Shown: in pieces, positions 30,058-37,921 of the stretch
Layout: the number at the start of each line of letters is the position of its first letter
Numbering within the stretch: position 1 is the first letter of the stretch
Assembly: GCA_944325575.1 (NCBI GenBank)
Contig: CALVAR010000021.1
Span: forward strand, 1 to 40,590
DNA length: 40,590 bases
DNA from: Candidatus Gastranaerophilales bacterium
Lineage (GTDB): Bacteria; Cyanobacteriota; Vampirovibrionia; Gastranaerophilales; Gastranaerophilaceae
Direction of reading: 5' to 3'
Notes under the pieces: generated by a model
Seen by the model: the letters and a program-made list of their open reading frames with translations, nothing else
Databases searched by the model: none
Told to the model about the DNA's origin: nothing
Translations under genes and position numbers: made by a program

Positions 30058-32918
30058 TTAAGAATATTTGCGAGATAAGAGATTGTTCTTGGAAAATACT
30101 GCTGCCAGTAGTGCGATCTTATTGCTTGAATTTCATTTTTAGGATATATGCTTAACAGCGTGTTAGTTTCTGCTATACCTTCTTTTATGGAGTCTTTGCC
30201 AAGATAATGGTAATCAGACATAAAATAGCCTATTTCCGAAAGTTGTGAATCACCAAAGTAATTACGAAAAGCTTCTTTTTCTTGATTATATATTTCACGT
30301 AATTTTTTATCATCTTTTATTTTTTCATTTATTTCATTAAACATAAGGTCATCTTTTCCATGTCCCCATTCGTGGAGAAGAATTGATGTATCCACATATT
30401 TAGGTTTCATAAATATTTCTTTATCTTCGAAATTATAAGAGGCATTGGGCGATTTTTCGCTGACATAAAATGCTTTTAAATCAAGCTCTTTCATTTTAAA
30501 CAATTCATCTCCAGGAAATTGTTTTAGAACAGTCAGCAGCTCCGTATACGTATTTTTGGTAAAATTTGGAAGTTCGAGAGATACTGTTTTATTATTTTGA
30601 AGATTTTTGACAATCAAACTATCGTTTTCAAGCTTTATATCAAATTTGTTGTTATTGCGAGAAGAAACAAAGTGCTTTTCGTCAATCACTTCAAAAGTCA
30701 CTGATTGATTCAAAAGTTGTTTTCCGTTTTTGTCTGTAATCTTATAATCAAGTATTCTGTTCCCTGCCTCGTCATCTTCATAGCGGTAGGAAGTTTTGGT
30801 TCCGTCCAGAGATTCCATATTTTTTTCTATAATTTCATTGCCGTTTTTATCTTTGTATGCTGTACAAATCTTTTCGATACTGCCGTCTGCTTTATGTCTT
30901 TCTATATTAAAAACGCCGTTTATCGGTGACTTCTCTATTATTTCTTCAAACATTAAATTATTATTTTTATCCATCTTTTTTAATGTTTGAGACTCAAAAA
31001 TTTGATGTTTATGATAATCTTCTGAAACTATTCTTAGTTTTAGTTTGGAAACAGTATTATTCTTAAAGTCATGTTCATTTCTTATTAAAGTGTTATCCCA
31101 CGAAGATTCTTTGATTTCCGCGGTAGGGGTTCCTGTTTTGATATCATACAGCAATATTGTTTTATTCCAATCAGGCCCTGTTGTAAGCTCTACAATACTT
31201 GAGATATTTCTGTTGAGATTAATATCAACATCTTTAACATTTTTATCTTTCAGGTATTCTTTAAGATACTCTTTAAAGTGTAATAATTCATCTTCTGTTG
31301 CATATTGAAAAATGCCTTGTGATATTTGACCCGTTTGGAGTCCGAGTTCTTGAAAGTTAACTTTTTCGAGTTTTTCTACTATATCAATATCTTGATACAT
31401 GATAAAGTTTTCAAATGCATCTTTTGACGACATTGGAAGCTTCATAGACATTAACTTGTTCAAACGATCTAATGCTACAATGTAGCACTGGCGTGTAGGC
31501 TGACCTTGTTTTTCTAAACACAAAAGAGCAAGTATAAAATGAAGCGTTTCTCTATCCAGTTTTTCATAAATATGAAAATTCCTGCTTATGTCCTTTTTCC
31601 ATTGCAGATTGTATAGCTTATAAAATGTATCCAGTGCATAATCATTTTCTTCCAATGAAAAACATTTTGACATATATTCAATTTCGGGCATTATTGCTCT
31701 TTTGTTGCCTTCATTCTTATAAATATCAAGATATTTTTCTAAAGTTGCGGAGCTAAATTCACCTTTATGTTTGCCTGCTTTTTTTACTGAAGCATCTATA
31801 AAGGTCTCGATATCTTTCGTATCAACGCTTTGACATAACCTTTTTAAGATTTCTGCATCTTGCTGTGTATAATTCGTATATGGGATATTTAATTTGGAAA
31901 GTATTATCTTTAGTTTTTCTTTTCCCTGATATGCTGATTCAGCAATATTTTTTACAAAAGATATTGATTGTTTGTTATATTCCAGTCCTGATTTATCATT
32001 TTTGTCAGATTTGGTATTTTTTATAAAATTTAAAGTTTCATACAGATTTCTGTCGTCCTTCATTGATATCATAAGATCGATAAAGTCATTACGTTCTTTA
32101 ACTTTATCCTGCGGGAATGACAGCGCTATATCCTTCACCGTCCCCGTCAAATAATGGTCAAAATGACCTGATAATCTGTCGTTGATAAATTTTACATCAT
32201 AAGATAAGTTTCCGTTTTTATCTTTTAAATCATAAATCTGTTTTGTCACTTCAGAAAAAGGCACACCATCTGAAAGTTTTTTATCAGCATAATCAATTGC
32301 TTTTAAATCAAACTTTCCTTCCATATTTTTTATTGGACTAAAAACGAATCTTGTATCTCTTTGCATATATGGTTTTAATTCTTCAGAATTTTGTGTGATA
32401 AATTTTATAACACTATCATTAAAAAATCCGTTTTCATCTTTTGAGTTTTGTAATACATCATAACAGTAATCACGTCCTATAAAATAATTATTCCCCTGAT
32501 TTTTATCCATAATGGAATCGGCTAAAAATAAAGCCTTATAATTTATTTTTCCGTCTTCTTTTGCTGCATCAAAAAGCTTTACTGATAGCAGAAGAGGGTG
32601 TTTTTTCTCTTGAAATCTTTTTAAAAAATTAAAAGCACGTTCCGTTATTACTCCGTTTTTATCACACAAGCTTTCATATACTTCATCATATTTTGATTGG
32701 TTTTTGAAGCCGATTGAATCAAAATATCCGAACAACTCTTGTTTTGAAATTGTTTTTTCGGCTTGAACACCAATGTATGCTTTTAATAAAGACGCATCAA
32801 CCGGCACTGTTCCCATTTCAGAAACCTTTTCAACATTTGTTGTTTCCGAATGTTGCTGCTGATTTGGAGCTATCTTATTATTACTGTTTAAAATTTGATT
32901 TGTGTTATTAATAATCAT
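30054..32918 (-). CDS. Large putative zinc metallopeptidase with calcium-loop-like repeats
   Basis: A 954-residue protein that I do not recognise as a whole. The C-terminus (about 845-954) has a gluzincin-like zinc motif, SILLHEWGHGKDDLMF (HExxH), and about 65 residues later SIKEGIAETNTLL, whose glutamate could be the third ligand, as in anthrax lethal-factor-like peptidases. The N-terminal 300 residues have repeated loops of the D-x-[ND]-G type (CDKNGVITERAFNFL, SKDENGFFNDSVIKFI, LKDKNGNLSYDVKFI), resembling EF-hand or similar calcium loops spaced 40-80 residues apart. A beta-rich, YD-like region follows (residues 600-800). No Sec signal and no transmembrane helix, so it is cytoplasmic or exported by a non-Sec route. 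Confidence 0.6.
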   Translation of the reverse strand: MIINNTNQILNSNNKIAPNQQQHSETTNVEKVSEMGTVPVDASLLKAYIGVQAEKTISKQELFGYFDSIGFKNQSKYDEVYESLCDKNGVITERAFNFLKRFQEKKHPLLLSVKLFDAAKEDGKINYKALFLADSIMDKNQGNNYFIGRDYCYDVLQNSKDENGFFNDSVIKFITQNSEELKPYMQRDTRFVFSPIKNMEGKFDLKAIDYADKKLSDGVPFSEVTKQIYDLKDKNGNLSYDVKFINDRLSGHFDHYLTGTVKDIALSFPQDKVKERNDFIDLMISMKDDRNLYETLNFIKNTKSDKNDKSGLEYNKQSISFVKNIAESAYQGKEKLKIILSKLNIPYTNYTQQDAEILKRLCQSVDTKDIETFIDASVKKAGKHKGEFSSATLEKYLDIYKNEGNKRAIMPEIEYMSKCFSLEENDYALDTFYKLYNLQWKKDISRNFHIYEKLDRETLHFILALLCLEKQGQPTRQCYIVALDRLNKLMSMKLPMSSKDAFENFIMYQDIDIVEKLEKVNFQELGLQTGQISQGIFQYATEDELLHFKEYLKEYLKDKNVKDVDINLNRNISSIVELTTGPDWNKTILLYDIKTGTPTAEIKESSWDNTLIRNEHDFKNNTVSKLKLRIVSEDYHKHQIFESQTLKKMDKNNNLMFEEIIEKSPINGVFNIERHKADGSIEKICTAYKDKNGNEIIEKNMESLDGTKTSYRYEDDEAGNRILDYKITDKNGKQLLNQSVTFEVIDEKHFVSSRNNNKFDIKLENDSLIVKNLQNNKTVSLELPNFTKNTYTELLTVLKQFPGDELFKMKELDLKAFYVSEKSPNASYNFEDKEIFMKPKYVDTSILLHEWGHGKDDLMFNEINEKIKDDKKLREIYNQEKEAFRNYFGDSQLSEIGYFMSDYHYLGKDSIKEGIAETNTLLSIYPKNEIQAIRSHYWQQYFPRTISYLANILN

Positions 32919-32950
32919 AAATCCACAACACCCGTAAAAGTTGTGGATTT
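32919..32950. promoter_or_regulatory. Perfect 11-bp hairpin abutting the metallopeptidase start codon
   Basis: On the minus strand AAATCCACAAC, a 10-base loop (TTTTACGGGT) and GTTGTGGATTT are followed directly by the ATG of the 954-residue protein. The only Shine-Dalgarno-like bases (GGGT in the loop, TGGA in the 3' arm) are within it, so translation could be controlled by the hairpin. It also lies 35 bp after the ferritin stop, but lacks a T-run, so it is not a good terminator. Confidence 0.65.
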
Positions 32951-32984
32951 ACAATAAATAATAAAAAATTTACATTTTGCAACA

Positions 32985-33494
32985 TTATGCTATTGTAGGT
33001 GCAACAAAAGTTCTTGTGGAAAGTTCGCTGTCGATTAAAAGTAATGCGTGTTTGTCATCGCCGATTAGTCTCAGTTTAGCGCATATTTCAGAGCAGTTTG
33101 CTTCTTCTTCAACCTGTTCTTTTAAATACCATTGAAGGAATGATACAGCAGCTCTGTCTTTTTCCTGTTCCGCTACATCAATAAGACCGTTGATTAAAGA
33201 TGTAACAAGCTGTTCGTGTTTGTATACAGCTTCAAAACAGTCAAGTGCACTTGACCATTCATGAGCGGGTTTTTCAATTGCGTCAATTATTACTCTTCCG
33301 TCTCTTGAAAGAAGATAATCAAACAATCCCATAGCGTGAGCCGTTTCTTCCTGAACCTGTACTCTCATCCAGTTTGCAAAACCTTTGAGTCCGATTTCTT
33401 CAAAGTATGCAACCATTGAAAGATAAAGGTTAGAAGAATACATTTCATCTTTAATCTGCTTATTAAAAGCTTCATTCATTTTTTCGGAAATCAT
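32985..33494 (-). CDS. ftnA: Bacterial ferritin (non-haem, FtnA type)
   Basis: A 169-residue iron-storage protein forming a 24-mer cage in the cytoplasm. The four-helix bundle and ferroxidase ligands are visible: NKQIKDEMYSSNLYLSMVAYFE (Glu17, Tyr24 region), VQEETAHAMGLFDYL (EExxH), KHEQLVTSLINGL and FLQWYLKEQVEEE. It is a normal-length family member. AGAAGGGAG precedes the ATG. On the same strand, desulfoferrodoxin lies upstream, separated by 346 bp of repeats; both fit iron and oxygen-stress defence in an anaerobe. Confidence 0.95.
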   Translation of the reverse strand: MISEKMNEAFNKQIKDEMYSSNLYLSMVAYFEEIGLKGFANWMRVQVQEETAHAMGLFDYLLSRDGRVIIDAIEKPAHEWSSALDCFEAVYKHEQLVTSLINGLIDVAEQEKDRAAVSFLQWYLKEQVEEEANCSEICAKLRLIGDDKHALLLIDSELSTRTFVAPTIA

Positions 33495-33840
33495 TTTTTA
33501 CTCCCTTCTATATTTCATATTGTCAACTGACTCCGACTGCTTCTTGGATTTTCTTCACGCTCGGTACTGTCGTTCGCTTAGCTTCGCTTGTGCTCACTTC
33601 GTACCTCGCTCCCCGGACTTTGTCCGTCCGAAAATCCGCTTGATGAACCTGTGCAATAAACAAGTCCGTTTTTAAAAACAAGTCCGGCACAGGCAACAAG
33701 TGCATGGGGTCTACCTCTCAGAAACAATACTTAATTGTTTCTTCGGCAGAGTCGCAAAATGCTAGACTTGGCGTCACTCGCACTCCGTGGACCACTTCTA
33801 CAAGCGAAGCCGCCTCAGACATATTTCCTGGAATCTCTTT
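33495..33840. other. 346-bp repeat-rich spacer between desulfoferrodoxin and ferritin
   Basis: No gene. It contains a GC-rich dispersed element (33543-33638), an inverted repeat CCTGTGC (33648-33654)/GCACAGG (33687-33693) holding two direct AACAAGTCCG copies (33659-33668, 33677-33686), and an 8-bp hairpin GAAACAAT/ATTGTTTC (33721-33741). GCGAAGCCGC-type GC-rich DNA continues to 33820. Confidence 0.6.
33543..33638 (-). repeat. Dispersed GC-rich element (CGGATTTT...AAAATCCAAG), copy 2
   Basis: Read on the minus strand it begins CGGATTTT and ends AAAATCCAAG, exactly as the element at 4925-5013 does on the plus strand, and shares internal AGCGAAG and AAGCGAA motifs. It includes a CGGAC-TTT-GTCCG hairpin. 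Interiors have diverged in sequence and slightly in length (96 against 89 bp). Confidence 0.6.
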
Positions 33841-34248
33841 CTAAACAGGTCTTTCTCCTGATGTCCAGAGTCCGTGAATATTACATAATTCTCTTGCCTC
33901 TACTTTATCGCAGTGACATTTATATTTCAATACGGGTTCTTCATAAGGGAATAAATATTTTCTTTTAACATATCTTTTATCAGGTGAGTTTACTTCGATA
34001 AACTGAATATAGTGTTCTTCTTCCATCGGATGAGGAATAGCACCGACTCTTACTTCAAGTTCTTCTCCGTTTTTCGATACAACAGGAACATGCTTTTCTC
34101 CTCTCATTTCTTCATCCTGTGTTTTGGGCACTACTTTTTCCATCGGCTCCCCGCAGCAGACAAGCTCTCCTTCTCCTGCGAGAACTACTTCTATAAAATT
34201 TCCGCAAATATTGCATTTATAAAACTCTAATTTTTCTGTCATATACAC
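33841..34248 (-). CDS. dfx: Desulfoferrodoxin (superoxide reductase)
   Basis: A 135-residue two-domain superoxide reductase, which reduces superoxide to hydrogen peroxide without making oxygen. The N-terminal desulforedoxin domain has its four cysteines (CNICGNFIE and VCCGEPM) for the Fe(Cys)4 centre. The catalytic Fe(His4Cys) centre ligands are visible: EKHVPV (with the conserved Glu/Lys), IPHPMEEEHYI and C-N-I-H-G near residue 125. A complete, canonical member. The upstream region (34249-34352) has TTATAAT as a likely -10 box on the minus strand and an AACAGCCTGTT near-palindrome next to it, a candidate operator. Confidence 0.96.
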   Translation of the reverse strand: MYMTEKLEFYKCNICGNFIEVVLAGEGELVCCGEPMEKVVPKTQDEEMRGEKHVPVVSKNGEELEVRVGAIPHPMEEEHYIQFIEVNSPDKRYVKRKYLFPYEEPVLKYKCHCDKVEARELCNIHGLWTSGERPV

Positions 34249-34352
34249 ATCCTTTCTTGTAATGTTTGGATTATAACAGCCTGTTGTAAATTTTTAATTA
34301 CCTGTTTGTAGAAATATATGATATTATTTATGGAAAAAGGAGAGAGTTTATT

Positions 34353-34907
34353 ATGACAAAGAAAAAAATAATAATATATTTGACTGTCTTTATCGTTGCG
34401 GTATGGGCATCCGCAGTGTTTAGAAATATTATATTGGCTGATCCGGCAAAAAACTTTGCTCCTGCTTGCAAAAATGTAGTTTCTCCGCAATGCCAGACAT
34501 ACGTATTGCAAATTTCCGCTCAAAAGAAATTTGATGAAGCAGTGCAGATTCAAAAAGTAAGAATAAAAGAAAACGAACACATTCTGAAATTTTATAAATC
34601 CAAAATAGTTGATAAATGTCTTTTTGAAATGGATGCCAAAGAAGCACAGAATTCTTTGCAGGCTTGTATAGGAACACAAAAGGGACTTAGAGACTATTTC
34701 CTTTTAAAAACAGCAGAATTTACGGTAAGAGATATTTTTATTGACTCACTTGCCGTATCTCAGATTCAGTATTCTGAATTTAAAGATAAAAAATCAGCAA
34801 TAAAAACCCTGAAACATATGCAAAAAATTCTGAAACAAAATAAATATGTTACAAACAGGGACGTTATGTTCAAAATCTTAGATAAAGAACTGGCAGAAAT
34901 TAAATAA
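34353..34907 (+). CDS. Hypothetical membrane-anchored or exported protein
   Basis: A 184-residue protein not recognised. An N-terminal hydrophobic segment (residues 5-27, IIIYLTVFIVAVWASAVF) serves as signal anchor or signal peptide. The rest is helical and lysine-rich with four cysteines (ACKNVVSPQC, KCLFEMD, ACIGTQKG) that could form disulfides in the periplasm. AAGGAGAG lies eight bases before the ATG and a TATTAT box at about 34321. Divergent from desulfoferrodoxin. Its last codons overlap the end of the convergent pdxA by 8 bp. Confidence 0.65.
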   Translation: MTKKKIIIYLTVFIVAVWASAVFRNIILADPAKNFAPACKNVVSPQCQTYVLQISAQKKFDEAVQIQKVRIKENEHILKFYKSKIVDKCLFEMDAKEAQNSLQACIGTQKGLRDYFLLKTAEFTVRDIFIDSLAVSQIQYSEFKDKKSAIKTLKHMQKILKQNKYVTNRDVMFKILDKELAEIK

Positions 34908-35829
34908 CCTGCTCTATTGCGCAAATCATGCTGCTTTCATCAGCAATGTTTTGTCCTGCAATATCATATGCTGTTCCGTGAGCGGGAGAAGTTCTTATTA
35001 TGCTCAAACCCGCTGTCATATTTACAGTTTTATCCATAGCAAGCACCTTTACGGGGATAAGCCCCTGATCGTGATAGCAGGCGCAATACACATCATAGGG
35101 CTGCTTCTCGTTCTTTAAATAATGTTTTGCAGCCTTTGCAAAAAGAGTATCTGCGGGCTTTGGATTTGTTATATCAATACCTTTTGCTCTTAATATTTCT
35201 ATTGCCGGATAAAATTCTTCTATCTCCTCTTTGCCAAGTATTCCGTTTTCTCCGGCATGAGGATTGAGTGAGCACAATGCGATTTTGGGTCTTTTTATTC
35301 CGAAATTTTTTGTCAAAACTCCGTGTATACGTTCAACTTTTTCTATAAGCAGATTTTTTGTTATTTTTACGTCTTTTAACGGCAAGTGTCTTGTCAAAAG
35401 CAGTACCCGTAAATCTTTTGAGACAAAAAGCATTTCGGCTTTTTCTTTTTTCTCGGGATTTGCCAGTTCCTTTTCTATAATTTCCGTTTGACCTGAAAAA
35501 TTGTGCCCTGCAAGATGCAAAGCATTTTTTGATACAGGAGCTGTGACAATTGCCTGCACTTCACCATTTTTTGTCATTTCACAGGCTTTTTTCAGACATT
35601 GATATGAAAATTCTCCGCTTTCTTTGCACTCATATCCCGGCTTACAGGCCGATTTATCATAAGGAATTTCTACAATTTTATAATCTTGCTTAAGCCCGGA
35701 CAAAAAATCTTTGGAACCTATTATAACAATACTGTCAGCAGGCGGCATAAGTTTGTTAAGTGCTTTTACTATAATTTCCGGCCCTATTCCGTTAAAATCC
35801 CCGGTTGTGATTGCAATTTTTTTATTCAT
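34900..35829 (-). CDS. pdxA: PdxA family dehydrogenase (PdxA2-like)
   Basis: A 309-residue NAD-dependent dehydrogenase, if begun at ATG 35829 (MNKKIAITTGDFNGIGPEI); another in-frame ATG lies at 35838. Family motifs are intact: GDFNGIGPEI, VTAPVSKNALHLAGHNFSGQTEI (metal/substrate histidine), SLNPHAGENG, CYHDQGLIPVKV and TSPAHGTAYDIAG. PdxA makes the pyridoxal 5'-phosphate precursor from 4-phosphohydroxy-L-threonine. However, it overlaps a DUF1537 kinase gene, and such pairs (PdxA2 plus kinase) oxidise and decarboxylate 4-phospho-D-threonate or -erythronate to dihydroxyacetone phosphate. Context therefore favours the catabolic role; the sequence alone does not settle it. Confidence 0.88.
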   Translation of the reverse strand: MNKKIAITTGDFNGIGPEIIVKALNKLMPPADSIVIIGSKDFLSGLKQDYKIVEIPYDKSACKPGYECKESGEFSYQCLKKACEMTKNGEVQAIVTAPVSKNALHLAGHNFSGQTEIIEKELANPEKKEKAEMLFVSKDLRVLLLTRHLPLKDVKITKNLLIEKVERIHGVLTKNFGIKRPKIALCSLNPHAGENGILGKEEIEEFYPAIEILRAKGIDITNPKPADTLFAKAAKHYLKNEKQPYDVYCACYHDQGLIPVKVLAMDKTVNMTAGLSIIRTSPAHGTAYDIAGQNIADESSMICAIEQVI

Positions 35830-37126
35830 GCTGCTCAAAATATTTTATTATATCTATTAAAGTATTGGAATTACCGAGATTTCCCGATTTTGTAACTATC
35901 CATTGGGCTTTTGTATCCATACAAAGCGGTATTGCCGGACAAATTGCATCTATAATTTGCAGGCTATTGCTGTTTATTGCTTTGCAGCATTTAAAAGATG
36001 TTTCGCCGCCTATGGTAATTAAAATCGCGTCTCTGTTAAACAAAACTTTTTTTGTAAGACATGCAAGATATTCTCCGATTTTTGAAATAAATTGATTTTT
36101 TGAAAGTTCATTTTCAAATAAAATTTGGGAGATAATTTTTGAGTCTACCGTTAAATCGGAAGTATGCACAACAACTACATTATCTTTTACAAGATTCTCA
36201 GAAACCCTTGTAACTATATCGTCATTAACACCCTCTAAAATATCTTCCATTTTTAAATCGATGAAATAAGTGTTTTCTATATCATCATCATCTTGCAATT
36301 TTTGAATCTGCGATGCCGTACACTGTGTTGCACTGCCTGATACAATGAGCTTGGGCATTGTAGATATTGTTTTTTCCACCTGATGATTTTCCAGCTCCGG
36401 AAGCCATATATTACCAAGCACCTGTGCACATCCTGCAGAACCGCAGGGCAGAATTCTGTATGAGCTTTTTTCCATTGCAAGCACAACCTGTTCAATATCG
36501 GTTACAGATATTGCGTCTACAACAATCAATTTTACACCGCGTTCAATCATTTCGTTCATTTTTTTGAGTATAGGCCCTGCGCCTTTTATTACAGTCCTTA
36601 ACTCAATCAAATCAACCAGATCATCCTGCTCGTTTTGAAGCTCACTACGCAGTACGGTAGGAATATGAGATTCATAAATAGGGAATCTCGGATCTCTTGC
36701 AAATTCTGTTCGTTCAATAGGTATGCCTTTTAATAGATGATACCCGCCTATTGTTGTTCTGCCCTCTTGCGGAAATGCGGGAATAATAACAGCAGCATCC
36801 CACTCCAGAGCATCAAGAACACCAAGAGCTTCTACTGCAATGTGCCCCCTTATGGTAGAATCTATTTTTTTATAAAAATATTCCACATTTAAATCATCGG
36901 CAAGAATTTTTGCTGCTTGTTTAACTTTTTCGTAAGCTGTGTGAGCATCTGTATTTCTTGTTTCTGTAGGAATAGCCCAAACCTGCGTGCTTACTTTGTT
37001 CTCCGGCATATAAGAATAATCAAGCAGAATCTGCGTATTTGCACCTCTCAAATGAAACTGTAATGCTGTATCATCAGCACCGGTCAAATCATCAGCTATA
37101 ATACCTATATTGTTTGATATAAACAT
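35822..37126 (-). CDS. DUF1537 four-carbon acid sugar kinase
   Basis: A 434-residue ATP-dependent kinase of the D-threonate/D-erythronate/3-oxo-tetronate group. The N-terminal substrate domain begins NIGIIADDLTGADDTALQFHLRG (ADDLTGA signature) and includes YKKIDSTIRGH (catalytic region, about residue 85). The C-terminal nucleotide domain has LIVSGSATQCTASQI, ITIGGETSFKCCKAI and TKSGNLG (family K-[ST]-G-x-F/L-G). It phosphorylates a four-carbon acid, which the overlapping PdxA-like enzyme can then oxidise. It has a GGGATAG site just upstream of its ATG and follows ssb after 29 bp on the same strand. Confidence 0.9.
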   Translation of the reverse strand: MFISNNIGIIADDLTGADDTALQFHLRGANTQILLDYSYMPENKVSTQVWAIPTETRNTDAHTAYEKVKQAAKILADDLNVEYFYKKIDSTIRGHIAVEALGVLDALEWDAAVIIPAFPQEGRTTIGGYHLLKGIPIERTEFARDPRFPIYESHIPTVLRSELQNEQDDLVDLIELRTVIKGAGPILKKMNEMIERGVKLIVVDAISVTDIEQVVLAMEKSSYRILPCGSAGCAQVLGNIWLPELENHQVEKTISTMPKLIVSGSATQCTASQIQKLQDDDDIENTYFIDLKMEDILEGVNDDIVTRVSENLVKDNVVVVHTSDLTVDSKIISQILFENELSKNQFISKIGEYLACLTKKVLFNRDAILITIGGETSFKCCKAINSNSLQIIDAICPAIPLCMDTKAQWIVTKSGNLGNSNTLIDIIKYFEQHE

Positions 37127-37155
37127 ATTCTATCCCTGATTATATAGAAGCAATT

Positions 37156-37488
37156 TTATTGCTGGTCAGCTTTGCCTGCTGATAGCAGTCTTAGGTTTGA
37201 TGCTCTGACAAAGAATCTTTCTTTTTGTGCACCGGATGCATCGCTCCATTTGCTTGATGCCAGTCTGCCGTCTATTGCAACAAGTTTACCCTTTTTTACA
37301 TATTCACCTGCAATTTCTGCAAGTTTATCCCACAATTCAATATTAAACCAGTCGGTTACTTCGGCTTTTGTTTTTGAATCCCATCTGTTTACGGCAATAG
37401 AAAATGTTGTTTTAACTTTTCCTGATTCAAAATATTTCATTTCAGGATCCTGTCCTGCTCTGCCTACCAATACAACTGAATTTATCAT
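37156..37488 (-). CDS. ssb: Single-stranded DNA-binding protein, short form
   Basis: A 110-residue OB-fold protein: MINSVVLVGRAGQDPEMKY, FSIAVNRWDSKTKAEVTDWFNIELWDKLAEIAGEYVKKGKLVAIDGRL and FFVRASNLRLL give a full SSB core with its W and F DNA-stacking residues. The usual disordered linker and acidic C-terminal tip (D-D-D-I-P-F type), which recruits repair and replication proteins, are absent; the protein ends SAGKADQQ. This may be an accessory SSB or a lineage feature. GGGAAAT precedes the ATG. It is upstream of the kinase gene and could be co-transcribed. Confidence 0.92.
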   Translation of the reverse strand: MINSVVLVGRAGQDPEMKYFESGKVKTTFSIAVNRWDSKTKAEVTDWFNIELWDKLAEIAGEYVKKGKLVAIDGRLASSKWSDASGAQKERFFVRASNLRLLSAGKADQQ

Positions 37489-37921
37489 TTAATTTCCCTT
37501 TATTCTGAACAATTACATGCAATTATATTTAAAAAATATAATTATTTCCAATTTTGTTAATATAATTGTTAAGTTATTGTATTGTTGTTTAAATAGTATT
37601 CCGTACATTAATTATAAAAGCACGGAGGTATTTTATAAGTTTTAAATACAAATAATTTGAAAAATTTTAAACATATAAAAAAGCCGGTCATTGCCGGCTT
37701 TTTAGATTTGGAAATCGTCCAAATCTCCTCCCAATAAATTTTTATCTGTTCAATAATATTATTTAACCATTGCAAAACTATTTTGTGAAGCTATTTTTCA
37801 AAATAAAAACGTAACGTTTTTTTTACAATCATGAAGATGCGCTCCCCATCATGGTTTTCATGATTTTGATTCATGTAATATTTGTTAACAATAGCGCTTA
37901 TTTCGGGTGTATTATTTACAT
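37489..37921. other. 433-bp intergenic region with terminator and hairpins
   Basis: No gene of useful size. It contains a bidirectional terminator (37678-37703), a GATTTGG/CCAAATC hairpin just beyond it (37705-37725), and a 9-bp inverted repeat AATCATGAA (37827-37835)/TTCATGATT (37857-37865) with an inner GATG/CATC stem. A TTGTTT...TATAAA promoter-like pair followed by CGGAGGT (37623 region) precedes the terminator on the plus strand, so a short RNA of about 80 nt is conceivable. Confidence 0.5.
37678..37703. terminator. Bidirectional intrinsic terminator
   Basis: AAAAAGCCGG and CCGGCTTTTT form a perfect 10-bp stem around a six-base loop (TCATTG), with an A-run before and a T-run after. It is suited to end the minus-strand glycosidase transcript (about 220 bp after its stop), and any short plus-strand RNA. 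Confidence 0.88.

Noticed and set aside
33523-33968. Short frames in the 33.5-33.9 kb spacer
   Set aside because: They run through inverted and direct repeats, lack start signals and show no protein-like pattern.
34249-34352. Fur/PerR box upstream of desulfoferrodoxin
   Set aside because: TTATAAT is present but the second half does not follow at the required spacing; it is better read as a -10 box.
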